Of a DNA stretch of 64,000 bases, positions 40,459 to 49,539 are shown piece after piece. The stretch is from NCBI GenBank assembly GCA_002878315.1, contig PNIW01000011.1, positions 1 to 64,000 of the forward strand, written 5' to 3'. The notes beneath the pieces were generated by a model that did no database searches, had not been told where the DNA came from, and worked only from the letters and a program-made list of their open reading frames with translations. The position numbers and the translations under genes are program-made. Positions within the stretch are counted from its first letter, which is position 1. Each line of letters opens with the position of its first letter. Source of the DNA: Mesoaciditoga sp. (lineage in GTDB: Bacteria > Thermotogota > Thermotogae > Mesoaciditogales > Mesoaciditogaceae).

Positions 40459-40923
40459 TTATTCCTCCTTTTTACCTTTATTCTCGAAATCCTTTAAAAC
40501 TTCGGCAGTCTCTTTTATTATTGAAAAAGCATTAAGGAGCTTTTCAAATTGTTCATCTGAAAGCGCACTTAATTTTTCATTGACATATTCTCTCATTGCT
40601 CTTTCTATCTCGATAGCCTTTTCCATCCCCTTTTCCGTTAATTCTATGAAAACAGCCCTTCTATCCTCATCTGTTCTATATCTTTTGACGTATCCTGCCT
40701 TCACAAGCGCATCCGTTGCGGCTGTAATAGTACTTTTGACAAATCCGTATTTGTTTTCTATTTCAGACATCTGGGCACGGTTTTGAGAATGTCTTTTCAT
40801 AAAAATAAGAATTGACGCAGATGTCTTAGGTAGTTTTGTCTTTGAATAATCAAAACTCTTAAAGACTATCTTTGAAAAAGCCGAATAAGCCATTAAAAGG
40901 TCTTCCGGGACTTCACGCTTCAT
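40459..40923 (-). CDS. MarR family transcriptional regulator
   Basis: wHTH: SEIENKYGFVKSTITAATDALVKAGYVKRYRTDEDRRAVFIELTEKG. Confidence 0.9.
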   Translation of the reverse strand: MKREVPEDLLMAYSAFSKIVFKSFDYSKTKLPKTSASILIFMKRHSQNRAQMSEIENKYGFVKSTITAATDALVKAGYVKRYRTDEDRRAVFIELTEKGMEKAIEIERAMREYVNEKLSALSDEQFEKLLNAFSIIKETAEVLKDFENKGKKEE

Positions 40924-40982
40924 TCTTTTCACCCCCACTTCAATATCATATAATTCATTTTTGAACTTTTTGCTTTTGAATT

Positions 40983-41001
40983 ATTTAATTTTATATTAAA
41001 T
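40983..41001. promoter_or_regulatory. Candidate MarR operator palindrome
   Basis: ATTTAAT-TTTAT-ATTAAAT perfect 7-bp arms, about 60 bp upstream of the marR start. Confidence 0.4.
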
Positions 41002-41143
41002 TGGTATTTAAAATCAAATCAGTTTGCCCTTGTAATTTTATTTGACGTGATAGATTGTTCCATTTCGAACTTCAAAAATTTTAAAATAAAGCCAACAAAA
41101 TAGGGCTAAAGTGTAAAATTAAACTGATATAATTAACTGGTTT

Positions 41144-41169
41144 ATATCACAAAACATTTTTTGTGATAT
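41144..41169. promoter_or_regulatory. Candidate operator: 11-bp inverted repeat upstream of apt
   Basis: ATATCACAAAA-CATT-TTTTGTGATAT; lies just downstream of a TATAAT at 41128-41133. Confidence 0.5.
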
Positions 41170-41210
41170 CATACTTTATGTGTAAATTCGATCGGGAGGA
41201 AGTGTAAACT

Positions 41211-41726
41211 TTGGTAGAACTTAAATCATACATACGTGATATCCAGAACTTTCCAAAGGAAGGGGTTGTTTTTAAAGATATAACTCCTCTTTTGAAAGAT
41301 CCGAAAGCTTTTGCATTTGCCATAGAAGAAATGTCTAAATTGGCCGCGCAGTTCAATCCTCAAAAGATCGTCGCGGCAGAGGCACGCGGTTTTATCTTCG
41401 CGGCTCCTATCGCTTACAATTTAAAAGCTGGTTTTGTTCCAATAAGGAAACCAGGCAAGTTACCTTATTTCACCATAAATGAAGAATATTACCTTGAGTA
41501 TGCCAAATCAAAAATTGAAATGCACGTTGATGCGATCGATCCAAATGAAAGGGTTGTAATAGTCGATGATATACTTGCAACGGGTGGAACTTCTCTCGCC
41601 ATGGCTCATCTCGTTGAAAAATTAGGTGGAATAGTCAGTGGAATGGTTTTCCTTGGTGAACTTTCTTTTCTTGAACCGAGAAAGAATCTCAGAAATTATG
41701 AGGTCAAAACACTTTTGACATATTAG
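41211..41726 (+). CDS. apt: Adenine phosphoribosyltransferase
   Basis: IRDIQNFPKEGVVFKDITPLLKDP, AAEARGFIFAAPIAY, VVIVDDILATGGTSLA. TTG start. Confidence 0.96.
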   Translation: MVELKSYIRDIQNFPKEGVVFKDITPLLKDPKAFAFAIEEMSKLAAQFNPQKIVAAEARGFIFAAPIAYNLKAGFVPIRKPGKLPYFTINEEYYLEYAKSKIEMHVDAIDPNERVVIVDDILATGGTSLAMAHLVEKLGGIVSGMVFLGELSFLEPRKNLRNYEVKTLLTY

Positions 41727-41750
41727 TTGTTCCGAAGGGAGGAATTCATT

Positions 41751-43121
41751 TTGAAATTCGATTTCACCAATGCTTTTGGTGAGAATTTGTCTGATGGTGT
41801 CAGATATGAAGATATAAAAGGAATAACCGGAAGATTACATTCTTTTCTCGAAAATTTCAGGCAAAATCCTCCAGGATTTTCCAAAGTATTCAGCGATCTA
41901 TCTCACGTAGACAGCATTCTTAAGATGGCGGAAAGATGCAAAAATTTTGAGAATTTCGTGCTTGTAGGTATAGGCGGATCTGCCCTTGGAAATCAGGCCA
42001 TTCAGGGAGCCCTCCGTCATCCCATGTGGAACAGTTTGCCACGAGAAAAAAGAAATAATCTTCCAAGATTCTTCGTGATGGACAACGTTGATCCAGAGCA
42101 AATCGGATCGATCCTCGATGTCATCGATCCGGCCGAAAGCGTCTTCAACGTGGTAAGTAAGTCGGGTTCAACCGCCGAAACTATGAGCAATTATCTGATC
42201 GTAAGAGGCCTTCTCGAAACGCGTGGTCTCAACCCCAAAGATCACATTATTTTCACAACTGATCCAGTCGAAGGGGTCTTAAGAAAGATCGCCATAGATG
42301 AAGATATTCCTGTTTTAGACATCCCATCAAATGTTGGTGGGAGATTCAGCGTCCTTACGTCTGTCGGCCTCTTAAGCGCGGCATCGTTAGGTGTCGATAT
42401 AAAGAAGATGTTAGACGGTGCTCAGGAAGAATTAGACAGGTTCAAAGAAGAAGACGATACCTTCAAAAATCCAGTACTCTTGAATGCCGCTATTCATTAC
42501 CTTTATTCCCAGAAAGGTAAGTCTATATCCGTTATGATGCCATATTCAAATGCCCTTTACACGCTTGCGGACTGGTACAGACAATTGTGGGCTGAATCGT
42601 TGGGAAAGGAAAAATCTCTTACAGGCGAGACTGTACATGCCGGACAAACACCCATAAAGTCTCTTGGAACAATAGATCAGCACTCTCAGGTTCAACTTTA
42701 CATGGAAGGACCAAATGACAAGGTAATAACATTTCTTAGAGTCGAAAATTTCAGAAGGAAATTAAAAATACCCGTAATTCATCAGGACAGGAAAGAACTT
42801 TCTTATCTTTGCGGTCATGACCTTGAAGAACTCATAAATTACGAACAGGAAGCTACCGGTCTTGCCCTTCTCGAACATGGAAGGCCAAATCTGACAATTT
42901 CCTTTGAGTCCATAGATGAAGTTGAAATCGGGAGATTCTTCGGGTATTACGAGATTCTCGTTACCGCCATGGGATTTTTGTACAACATAAATACCTTTGA
43001 TCAGCCCGGCGTTGAACTCGGAAAGAAAAATACCTACGCCTTGATGAACAGAAAGGGATACGAAAGTCAGAAGGCACACATTGAAGATTTAAAGAAAAAC
43101 CTAAAAACCTTTAAAATCTAA
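41751..43121 (+). CDS. pgi: Glucose-6-phosphate isomerase
   Basis: VGIGGSALGNQAI, VSKSGSTAETMSNYLI, GGRFSVLTSVGLL, FDQPGVELGK. TTG 41751 after GGGAGG. Confidence 0.95.
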   Translation: MKFDFTNAFGENLSDGVRYEDIKGITGRLHSFLENFRQNPPGFSKVFSDLSHVDSILKMAERCKNFENFVLVGIGGSALGNQAIQGALRHPMWNSLPREKRNNLPRFFVMDNVDPEQIGSILDVIDPAESVFNVVSKSGSTAETMSNYLIVRGLLETRGLNPKDHIIFTTDPVEGVLRKIAIDEDIPVLDIPSNVGGRFSVLTSVGLLSAASLGVDIKKMLDGAQEELDRFKEEDDTFKNPVLLNAAIHYLYSQKGKSISVMMPYSNALYTLADWYRQLWAESLGKEKSLTGETVHAGQTPIKSLGTIDQHSQVQLYMEGPNDKVITFLRVENFRRKLKIPVIHQDRKELSYLCGHDLEELINYEQEATGLALLEHGRPNLTISFESIDEVEIGRFFGYYEILVTAMGFLYNINTFDQPGVELGKKNTYALMNRKGYESQKAHIEDLKKNLKTFKI

Positions 43122-43135
43122 GGAGATGAGAGACC

Positions 43136-44437
43136 TTGTTGGTCTGGAGGTTTAAAGGAGGAGTCCATCCTCCCACCAAAAAACTGGCAAAGGATTCCAG
43201 TATCGAGAATCTAAAGGCATCAAAGAGATATTCTCTTTTTGTCGCTCAAAACTCTGGCAATCCTCCTAAATTACTGGTTCAGGCCGGAAGTGAGGTAAAG
43301 ACCGGTCAAAAAATAGCAGAGGCAGACGGTTTTGTTTCCGTTCCTCTTCATTCGCCCGTAACAGGGAAGGTGGTCGAGATAAAAAAAGAAAAGCATCCTG
43401 TTACAGGAAGGCCGGCAGATGTTGTCGTCATCGAAAGAACGGGAGAAGACGAATGGGTAAAATTGAGTGCAAAGCCTTACACAGAATACACTCCTGATGA
43501 GATAAAAAAAAGGGTTGCAGAAGCCGGAATTGTTGGGCTAGGAGGGGCGACCTTCCCGACACATGTTAAACTTTCTCCTTCAAAAAAGGTAGATACAGTT
43601 ATATTAAATGGTGCCGAATGCGAGCCATATTTAACAATAGACCAGCGTATGATGGTCGAACATCCAGATGAGATATGTAAAGGCGGCGTTGCCATTGCAA
43701 AAGCCGTGGGCGCGGCGAAGATCTTTGTTGGAATAGAAGAGAATAAACCCGATGCGATTGAAAGTATGAAAAAAGCAGGTAGCGCTTTTGGGATCGAAGT
43801 TGTTGCGCTTCCGACGAAATATCCACAGGGATCAGAAAAACATCTTATTTATGCAATAACCAAAAAGCAGGTACCATCCGGTGGCCTTCCAATGGATGTC
43901 GGCGTTGTGGTCGACAATGTCTCAACAGCGAGGGCAATTTATCGAGCGCTTGAATTTGGAGAACCACTTATAGAAAGAGGTCTAACCTTAACGGGAGAAG
44001 GCGTAAAAAACCAAAAGAATGTCATTGCAAGAATAGGAACACCGGTCTCCGATCTTTTGGATTACGCAGAAGTAAGCGTTGAAAGTGCTCGTGTCATACT
44101 CGGTGGTCCTATGACGGGAATTGCCTTAGAATCTCTTGAGATAGGAATTTCGAAGGGCACATCTGGAATAACAGTTTTGCCCGAAGGAATAGTGAAAAAA
44201 CCCGCAGAGACAAATTGCATAAGATGTTACAGGTGCGTTGAAGCGTGCCCGACAAATCTCGAACCTTATTTGCTTTACAAGATGTTTAAGAAAAAGATGT
44301 TCAACGAGATGAAAGAAGAACATCTTATGGATTGTATAGAGTGCGGCTCTTGCGCTTATGTGTGCCCTGCAAATATAGATCACGTCAAAGCCTTTAAGAC
44401 CGCTAAACTTGTGGTTAGAACTCTCGGTAGGAGATGA
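43136..44437 (+). CDS. rnfC: Rnf electron transport complex subunit C
   Basis: GGVHPPTKK N-terminus, GLGGATFPTHVKLSP, two 4Fe-4S motifs CIRCYRCVEACP and CIECGSCAYVCP. Confidence 0.95.
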   Translation: MLVWRFKGGVHPPTKKLAKDSSIENLKASKRYSLFVAQNSGNPPKLLVQAGSEVKTGQKIAEADGFVSVPLHSPVTGKVVEIKKEKHPVTGRPADVVVIERTGEDEWVKLSAKPYTEYTPDEIKKRVAEAGIVGLGGATFPTHVKLSPSKKVDTVILNGAECEPYLTIDQRMMVEHPDEICKGGVAIAKAVGAAKIFVGIEENKPDAIESMKKAGSAFGIEVVALPTKYPQGSEKHLIYAITKKQVPSGGLPMDVGVVVDNVSTARAIYRALEFGEPLIERGLTLTGEGVKNQKNVIARIGTPVSDLLDYAEVSVESARVILGGPMTGIALESLEIGISKGTSGITVLPEGIVKKPAETNCIRCYRCVEACPTNLEPYLLYKMFKKKMFNEMKEEHLMDCIECGSCAYVCPANIDHVKAFKTAKLVVRTLGRR

Positions 44438-44441
44438 TCTT

Positions 44442-45431
44442 ATGAAATTACTGACAGGTCCAGCTCCTCACATTCATGAAAATATATCAACAAGAAGGAT
44501 AATGTTAGATGTTCTCATAGCCCTAACTCCTTCGGCCATTCTTGCCGTTTTGATGTGGGGATGGTATATGCTGCTTTTGGAAATCGGATCGATGGCTTTT
44601 GCGGAATTTCTTGAATTTTTCGTCATGAGAGTCTTCAGAAAGAAGAAAGATTTTGTCCCGGATCTTTCGGCTTCCGTTACAGCGCTTTTGCTTGTATTCA
44701 ATGTTCCTGCCGGTATATCGTGGTGGACAATGGCTTCAGGCATTTTGGTTGCCATAATAATAGGAAAGGAAATATTCGGAGGCATAGGTAACAATCCTTT
44801 CAATCCTGCATTAGTTGGTCGTCTTTTCATGTACATATCATTTCCTGTCGCTATGATAACATGGCCCCAGGTTAACTGGCTTCACTTTTGGACTCCCGCA
44901 TACGATGTGGCCACTACCGCAACGCCACTTGGAGAGGCCAAACTGCACGGAGTTGCAGCGGCAACGCAATTGTTCCATGGTTTAACGTGGAATTCATTTC
45001 TCGGACTAATCCCGGGATCCGCTGGTGAGACAAGCGCTTTGCTTTTGATAATAGGTTTCCTTTATCTGTGGTGGAGAAAGATAGTATCATACGAAATACC
45101 TGTGGCCTATATAGGAACAACATTTGTACTTTCTGCTCTTTTCTGGTTTGCCAATCCTTCCGCTTATTACGATCCTTTAACTTCGATAATGGTTGGTGGT
45201 TTAATGTTAGGTGCCCTCTTTATGGCGACAGATCCGGTCACAAGTCCTGTTACACCTCTTGGAAAATGGATCTTTGGAATAGGGGCTGGCGTTATAACTG
45301 TACTTATAAGGTATATAGGTGCATACCCTGAAGGCGTTAACTTTGCCATAATTCTAATGAATGCGCTTGTACCATTCATAAACCAGTTCACAAAAAGAAG
45401 GGTCTTCGGGACGGTGAAAGAAAATGGCTAA
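44442..45431 (+). CDS. rnfD: Rnf complex subunit D
   Basis: TGPAPHIHENISTRRIMLDVLIAL, GGIGNNPFNPALVGRLFM; STATTA-like TTATPLGEA (flavinylation region). Confidence 0.93.
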   Translation: MKLLTGPAPHIHENISTRRIMLDVLIALTPSAILAVLMWGWYMLLLEIGSMAFAEFLEFFVMRVFRKKKDFVPDLSASVTALLLVFNVPAGISWWTMASGILVAIIIGKEIFGGIGNNPFNPALVGRLFMYISFPVAMITWPQVNWLHFWTPAYDVATTATPLGEAKLHGVAAATQLFHGLTWNSFLGLIPGSAGETSALLLIIGFLYLWWRKIVSYEIPVAYIGTTFVLSALFWFANPSAYYDPLTSIMVGGLMLGALFMATDPVTSPVTPLGKWIFGIGAGVITVLIRYIGAYPEGVNFAIILMNALVPFINQFTKRRVFGTVKENG

Positions 45432-46143
45432 TCATGTCAAGATTGCTTTAATTTTAACGACTGTGATGGTCGTAATAGGAGTTATACTTGCCGGTGTTTA
45501 TCTTATGACGTACACTCCCATTGTCAAGGCTGACTTGAACGCCAAGTTTGAGGCTATAAAGTTTGTGCTTACAGATCAAACGACAGGACAACTGCTTGTA
45601 AATCAGGATGAGATTCCTAAAACAATTGATCAACTTAACGCTAAAATATGGAAATCAAATTCTTCCGGCGTGCTTTACTCTAACCCCAAACTGCCCGGAT
45701 ATGTACTTTCTCCCGCTTACCTTTTCAAGGGAAAGGACGGAAGCAACATCTACGTCTTAACGGGTTACGGTATAGGCTTTGGTGGGAGAGTTGTAACCGT
45801 TGCGTCTTTTATCCAGCAATCAGACGGGAAATTTTTCGAAAATGCCATAGATGTTATAGATTTCGCAAATGAAACACCGGGGCTTGGTGCAAAGATAAAC
45901 GATCCGGATGTCAGAAGCAGATTTTTCGATATACCAAATTCAGGCTTTAAAGATGGGATAAGGGTAAACAAAGACGCAGATCTTTTTCCTCTGCCTTCAA
46001 ATTACAAATCTGAAATTCCAACTTACAAAAAAGAAGGGATTGTCGTTACGAGCGACGTTATGACCGGAGCGACGATAACTCCGCGTTCTGTTGCAAACAC
46101 ATTGAATGCCATGTATGAATTCCTTGAAAAGGAGGTAAAGTGA
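45424..46143 (+). CDS. rnfG: Rnf complex subunit G
   Basis: TPGLGAKINDPDVRSRF; covalent FMN-site motif SDVMTGATITPRSV. Confidence 0.92.
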   Translation: MANHVKIALILTTVMVVIGVILAGVYLMTYTPIVKADLNAKFEAIKFVLTDQTTGQLLVNQDEIPKTIDQLNAKIWKSNSSGVLYSNPKLPGYVLSPAYLFKGKDGSNIYVLTGYGIGFGGRVVTVASFIQQSDGKFFENAIDVIDFANETPGLGAKINDPDVRSRFFDIPNSGFKDGIRVNKDADLFPLPSNYKSEIPTYKKEGIVVTSDVMTGATITPRSVANTLNAMYEFLEKEVK

Positions 46144-46781
46144 TGGCTAATCAAAATGGCGAAACTAATTTGGCCGTATTAACGGCTGGATGGATAAAAC
46201 AAAATCCGACATTTGTTCAAGTTTTAGGAATGTGTCCGGTACTCGCCGTTTCAACAAGCGCCGAAAATGCCCTTGGAATGGGTCTCGCGACTTTAGGAGT
46301 CCTTGCAATTTCGAATTTGTTCATCTCATTTGTAAGAAATATAATCCCGAATGAAATAAGAATTCCCGTCTACATATCAATAATAGCGGCATTTGTTACG
46401 ATGGTAAATCTCTTAATGCACGGTTATACATATAGTTTGTGGGTAAGCCTTGGAATATACATACCTTTGATAGTCGTCAACTGCGTTCCGCTTGGGCGTG
46501 CCGAAGCATTTGCCTCCAAACATGGCCCGTGGAAATCTTTTCTTGATGGCCTTGGTATGGGCATAGGTTTTCTTGGAGCCATAATGTTAATAGGAATAAC
46601 AAGAGAACTTTTCGATGCCGGTACGATCTTTGGATATCATATCTGGTCTTCGGCTTACAACGTCTTTGTCGTGGCACTTCCTCCTGGAGCATTTTTGGTC
46701 ATAGGGCTTTACATGGGGCTTTTCAGATACATAGGAAAGATGAGAAGCCAGAAGAAAGTTCAAGGAGATGAAAGCAAATGA
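46143..46781 (+). CDS. rnfE: Rnf complex subunit E
   Basis: NPTFVQVLGMCPVLAVSTSAENALGMGLAT, VNCVPLGRAEAFASK. Confidence 0.94.
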   Translation: MANQNGETNLAVLTAGWIKQNPTFVQVLGMCPVLAVSTSAENALGMGLATLGVLAISNLFISFVRNIIPNEIRIPVYISIIAAFVTMVNLLMHGYTYSLWVSLGIYIPLIVVNCVPLGRAEAFASKHGPWKSFLDGLGMGIGFLGAIMLIGITRELFDAGTIFGYHIWSSAYNVFVVALPPGAFLVIGLYMGLFRYIGKMRSQKKVQGDESK

Positions 46782-47368
46782 ATGCAAATTTTGGTGAACT
46801 TTTTGCTTTGATGTTTTCTGCAATGCTTGTTTACAACTTTTTACTTTCAAGATTCCTTGGTATGTGTTCTTTCTTTGGGGTTTCTCAAAAGATAGACACG
46901 GCAGTTGGAATGTCGATAGCCGTTATATTCGTCATGGTCGTTTCGGGCATATCTGCATGGGTACTTAACCTTTTACTTGTGGCATGGCACATCGAATTTT
47001 TGCAAATCCTCGTTTTCGTGCTTGTAATAGCTGCTCTTGTCCAGTTCATAGAGATCTTCGTTAAAAAGACGAATCCCGTACTTTACAATGCGCTCGGAAT
47101 ATATCTTCCTCTCATAACCACAAACTGCGCCGTTCTCGGAGTCGTGTTTTTGAATTTGAACCAGAATTACGATTTTCTCCAAACGATTTTTAACACGGTT
47201 GGATCTGCTTTGGGATATGCGCTTGCAATTATTCTCTTTGCGTCGATAAGAGAAAGATTGAGCATAGACGAACTTCCTCCTGTCTTTGAAGGAATGCCTG
47301 CCGCTTTCATAACGGCCTTTGTTCTTTCGATGGGTTTCATGGCATTTAACGGTATGATAAAGGCGTGA
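46778..47368 (+). CDS. rnfA: Rnf complex subunit A
   Basis: NFLLSRFLGMCSFFGVS, YLPLITTNCAVLGV. Confidence 0.94.
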   Translation: MNANFGELFALMFSAMLVYNFLLSRFLGMCSFFGVSQKIDTAVGMSIAVIFVMVVSGISAWVLNLLLVAWHIEFLQILVFVLVIAALVQFIEIFVKKTNPVLYNALGIYLPLITTNCAVLGVVFLNLNQNYDFLQTIFNTVGSALGYALAIILFASIRERLSIDELPPVFEGMPAAFITAFVLSMGFMAFNGMIKA

Positions 47369-47691
47369 GTGACATGATGACATTTGTTTATTCTATTTTG
47401 ATACTTGGAATAATGGGTTTTGGAATAGGTTTAGCACTTTCTGTGGCTGCGAAAAAATTCGAAGTTAAAGAAGATCCAAAAGTTGAAGAGATAATCAACG
47501 TCCTCCCGGGTGCTAATTGTGGAATGTGCGGCTACGCTGGATGTGCGGCTTACGCTCACGCAATTGTTGAACAAAATGCATCCTTTGATCTTTGCGTACC
47601 GGGAAGAAAGGCCGGTGTGGCCGATAAAATAAAAGAGATAATGTCGGCACCTCAACCAACACCGCAGAATGAAAAAGTTAACGAGAAATAA
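47365..47691 (+). CDS. rnfB: Short RnfB: N-terminal TM plus a single 4Fe-4S domain
   Basis: N-terminal TM, then LPGANCGMCGYAGCAAYAHAIVEQNASFDLCVPG (Fe4S domain); no C-terminal ferredoxin CxxCxxCxxxCP motifs. Confidence 0.88.
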   Translation: MSDMMTFVYSILILGIMGFGIGLALSVAAKKFEVKEDPKVEEIINVLPGANCGMCGYAGCAAYAHAIVEQNASFDLCVPGRKAGVADKIKEIMSAPQPTPQNEKVNEK

Positions 47692-47697
47692 TTGAAA

Positions 47698-47720
47698 AGA
47701 GGACAGGTACCCTGTCCTCT
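47698..47720 (+). terminator. Strong hairpin at the end of the rnf operon
   Basis: AGAGGACAGG-TAC-CCTGTCCTCT perfect 10-bp stem; no clean T-run directly after it. Confidence 0.6.
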
Positions 47721-47749
47721 CTGCTAAATTTTCAACGGGGGTGATATAC

Positions 47750-48097
47750 ATGTCAAAACTTGAAGAGTTCAAAGTTTATCGTCAGAAAATGAATGAAAAG
47801 ATTTTAAATCAGGGAACCATCTCTACCAAAAGATTTTTCAATCTCGATTCCGCAGTGTATGAAAACGGCGCTCTTTCTAAAAAAACAAAAGAACTTTTAG
47901 GTCTTGTCGCTTCAATGGTTTTAAGATGCGACGATTGCATAACATACCATATAATCGAATGTGTAAAAGAAGGATTGAGCGATGCCGAGATCTTTGAGGC
48001 CTTCGATGTTGGTCTTATTGTGGGGGGATCGATAGTCATTCCGCATTTAAGAAGGGCCGTTGAAACCCTTGAAGAGGTAAGAAAATACGAAGAGTGA
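47750..48097 (+). CDS. Carboxymuconolactone decarboxylase/AhpD-like protein
   Basis: LRCDDCITYHIIECVKEGLSDAEIFEAFDVGLIVGGSIVIPHLRRA (CxxC...H). Confidence 0.88.
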   Translation: MSKLEEFKVYRQKMNEKILNQGTISTKRFFNLDSAVYENGALSKKTKELLGLVASMVLRCDDCITYHIIECVKEGLSDAEIFEAFDVGLIVGGSIVIPHLRRAVETLEEVRKYEE

Positions 48098-48098
48098 A

Positions 48099-49124
48099 TC
48101 ACTTCTCGATTTTGACGATAAGGAGAGACTGAAGCCCTTTAAAAACAAGATATTCATGATTGAGACCAACATTTACATATTTTTCATTCAAACGCGAGAA
48201 AAACCTTTGAAATTTCATAGGACTTATGGCTACTTTTAATGTCTTACCCCACTCGATGGGGTAATTGTACTCGTACGCTGAGATTGCCGAGATAACGATG
48301 AACTTTATCATGTCTGAAAGTTCTAAATATCCTCTTCCTCCATTTCTTCTTTGAAATCTTGCCGCAAGTGTTGATCCTTCCTTAAGCGCTTTCACAGGGA
48401 CTTCAAAATCAGAAACATCGAAGTTAAGAAATTCATTTATTTTGCCTGTATCCGAAGGTGTAGAACAGATCGACATTATCCCATCTGAAAATCTTATCCC
48501 GATCTTACTTGAATAGCCAATCTCGATTTTATCTTCTCTTATGGCATCAAGAGTTTTTACAAGATGTCTTACGCTTTCGTAAGGAATTTCTGCCGAAAAA
48601 GGGTCACCTTTGAATTCCATAAAGCCTATGCCTGTGTGGCCATAATCTTCGGAAGCACAGAGAAATTTCCCAAATCCGGTACCAATAAAGATCATCTGGC
48701 CTTCTCTCGATATTATACTTCCAAGATCGAGTACTTTTTTAAACTGTGACGTGTATATTTTATCCTGAGTTTCGATGTGATCGGACTTTCGCGGATTTGA
48801 AACTAACGGATGGAGAATGGATATTATCTCCGTTCCACTTGAAATCTGGAGATTGGATCCAAAATTCATTCTTACCTCTTCGCTTTTTTCTCTGAGTAAC
48901 AATTTCAGATCGTCGAGAGGAACAGTGTAAAATCCATCAAAAGGCTCGATTGGGGCGATTTCAAGATCAACTGAGAGGCATCCATCTGTACCGTAGGCCA
49001 TAAGCGTTGAAAGGTTCGTGTAAAAATATACCCTTCTCATCGAAGGCTCTATCGTACCGCTTACCCTGTCGAAAATCCTTACGAATCTTTTGAATTTAGA
49101 CTGATCTATTCTTATTTCCGGCAT
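48099..49124 (-). CDS. Uncharacterised protein, possibly a divergent DnaN/sliding-clamp-like protein
   Basis: 341 aa, beta-rich; alternating strand/helix segments suggest three repeated units of clamp size. Fold assignment is by eye only. Confidence 0.45.
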   Translation of the reverse strand: MPEIRIDQSKFKRFVRIFDRVSGTIEPSMRRVYFYTNLSTLMAYGTDGCLSVDLEIAPIEPFDGFYTVPLDDLKLLLREKSEEVRMNFGSNLQISSGTEIISILHPLVSNPRKSDHIETQDKIYTSQFKKVLDLGSIISREGQMIFIGTGFGKFLCASEDYGHTGIGFMEFKGDPFSAEIPYESVRHLVKTLDAIREDKIEIGYSSKIGIRFSDGIMSICSTPSDTGKINEFLNFDVSDFEVPVKALKEGSTLAARFQRRNGGRGYLELSDMIKFIVISAISAYEYNYPIEWGKTLKVAISPMKFQRFFSRLNEKYVNVGLNHEYLVFKGLQSLLIVKIEK

Positions 49125-49539
49125 GTTCTCGATCCCTTAAGGCTATTGGAATCACGATGAGGCCAATGATAATGGCCAAAATCATAGAGCCAAACCTTTC
49201 GTACATGAGCAAGAATATCGTGATTCCGACCAAAGTCCAGCCAGATATTTTAAAAAACAACTTCAAAAAAAGATCGGAAAGCACAAAGGATATAACGGCA
49301 AAACTCAAAAGATAGATAAACTGAGGCGCAAGAGAAATGCCTTCTTTTGCCCAAAGTAAAAAGATTATGAGGTAAAGGAAGATAAATGTTATCTGGGAAG
49401 TTCTGAAATGAATTCCTTTATGAAATATGAGAGACAGTATCTCGGCAATGACAAAGACTATCCATACAGTCCATTCAAAATGAAAAAAGGATATGGCAAA
49501 ATACAAAAAAAATCCGGCAAGAACTCCAGAAAGGATCAC
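49096..49539 (-). CDS. Hypothetical membrane protein
   Basis: Strongly hydrophobic 147-aa ORF overlapping both neighbours. Confidence 0.5.
   Translation of the reverse strand: MILSGVLAGFFLYFAISFFHFEWTVWIVFVIAEILSLIFHKGIHFRTSQITFIFLYLIIFLLWAKEGISLAPQFIYLLSFAVISFVLSDLFLKLFFKISGWTLVGITIFLLMYERFGSMILAIIIGLIVIPIALRDREHAGNKNRSV

Noticed and set aside
41144-41169. CRP, Rex or NrdR site upstream of apt
   Set aside because: Half-site order is TCACA...TGTGA, opposite to CRP and Rex, and the sequence does not fit the NrdR box; kept only as an unassigned operator.
47365-47720. RnfB truncated by a frameshift or sequencing error
   Set aside because: Sequence after the stop is a 10-bp hairpin followed by the RBS of the next gene; no cysteine-rich ferredoxin coding sequence was found in any frame nearby.
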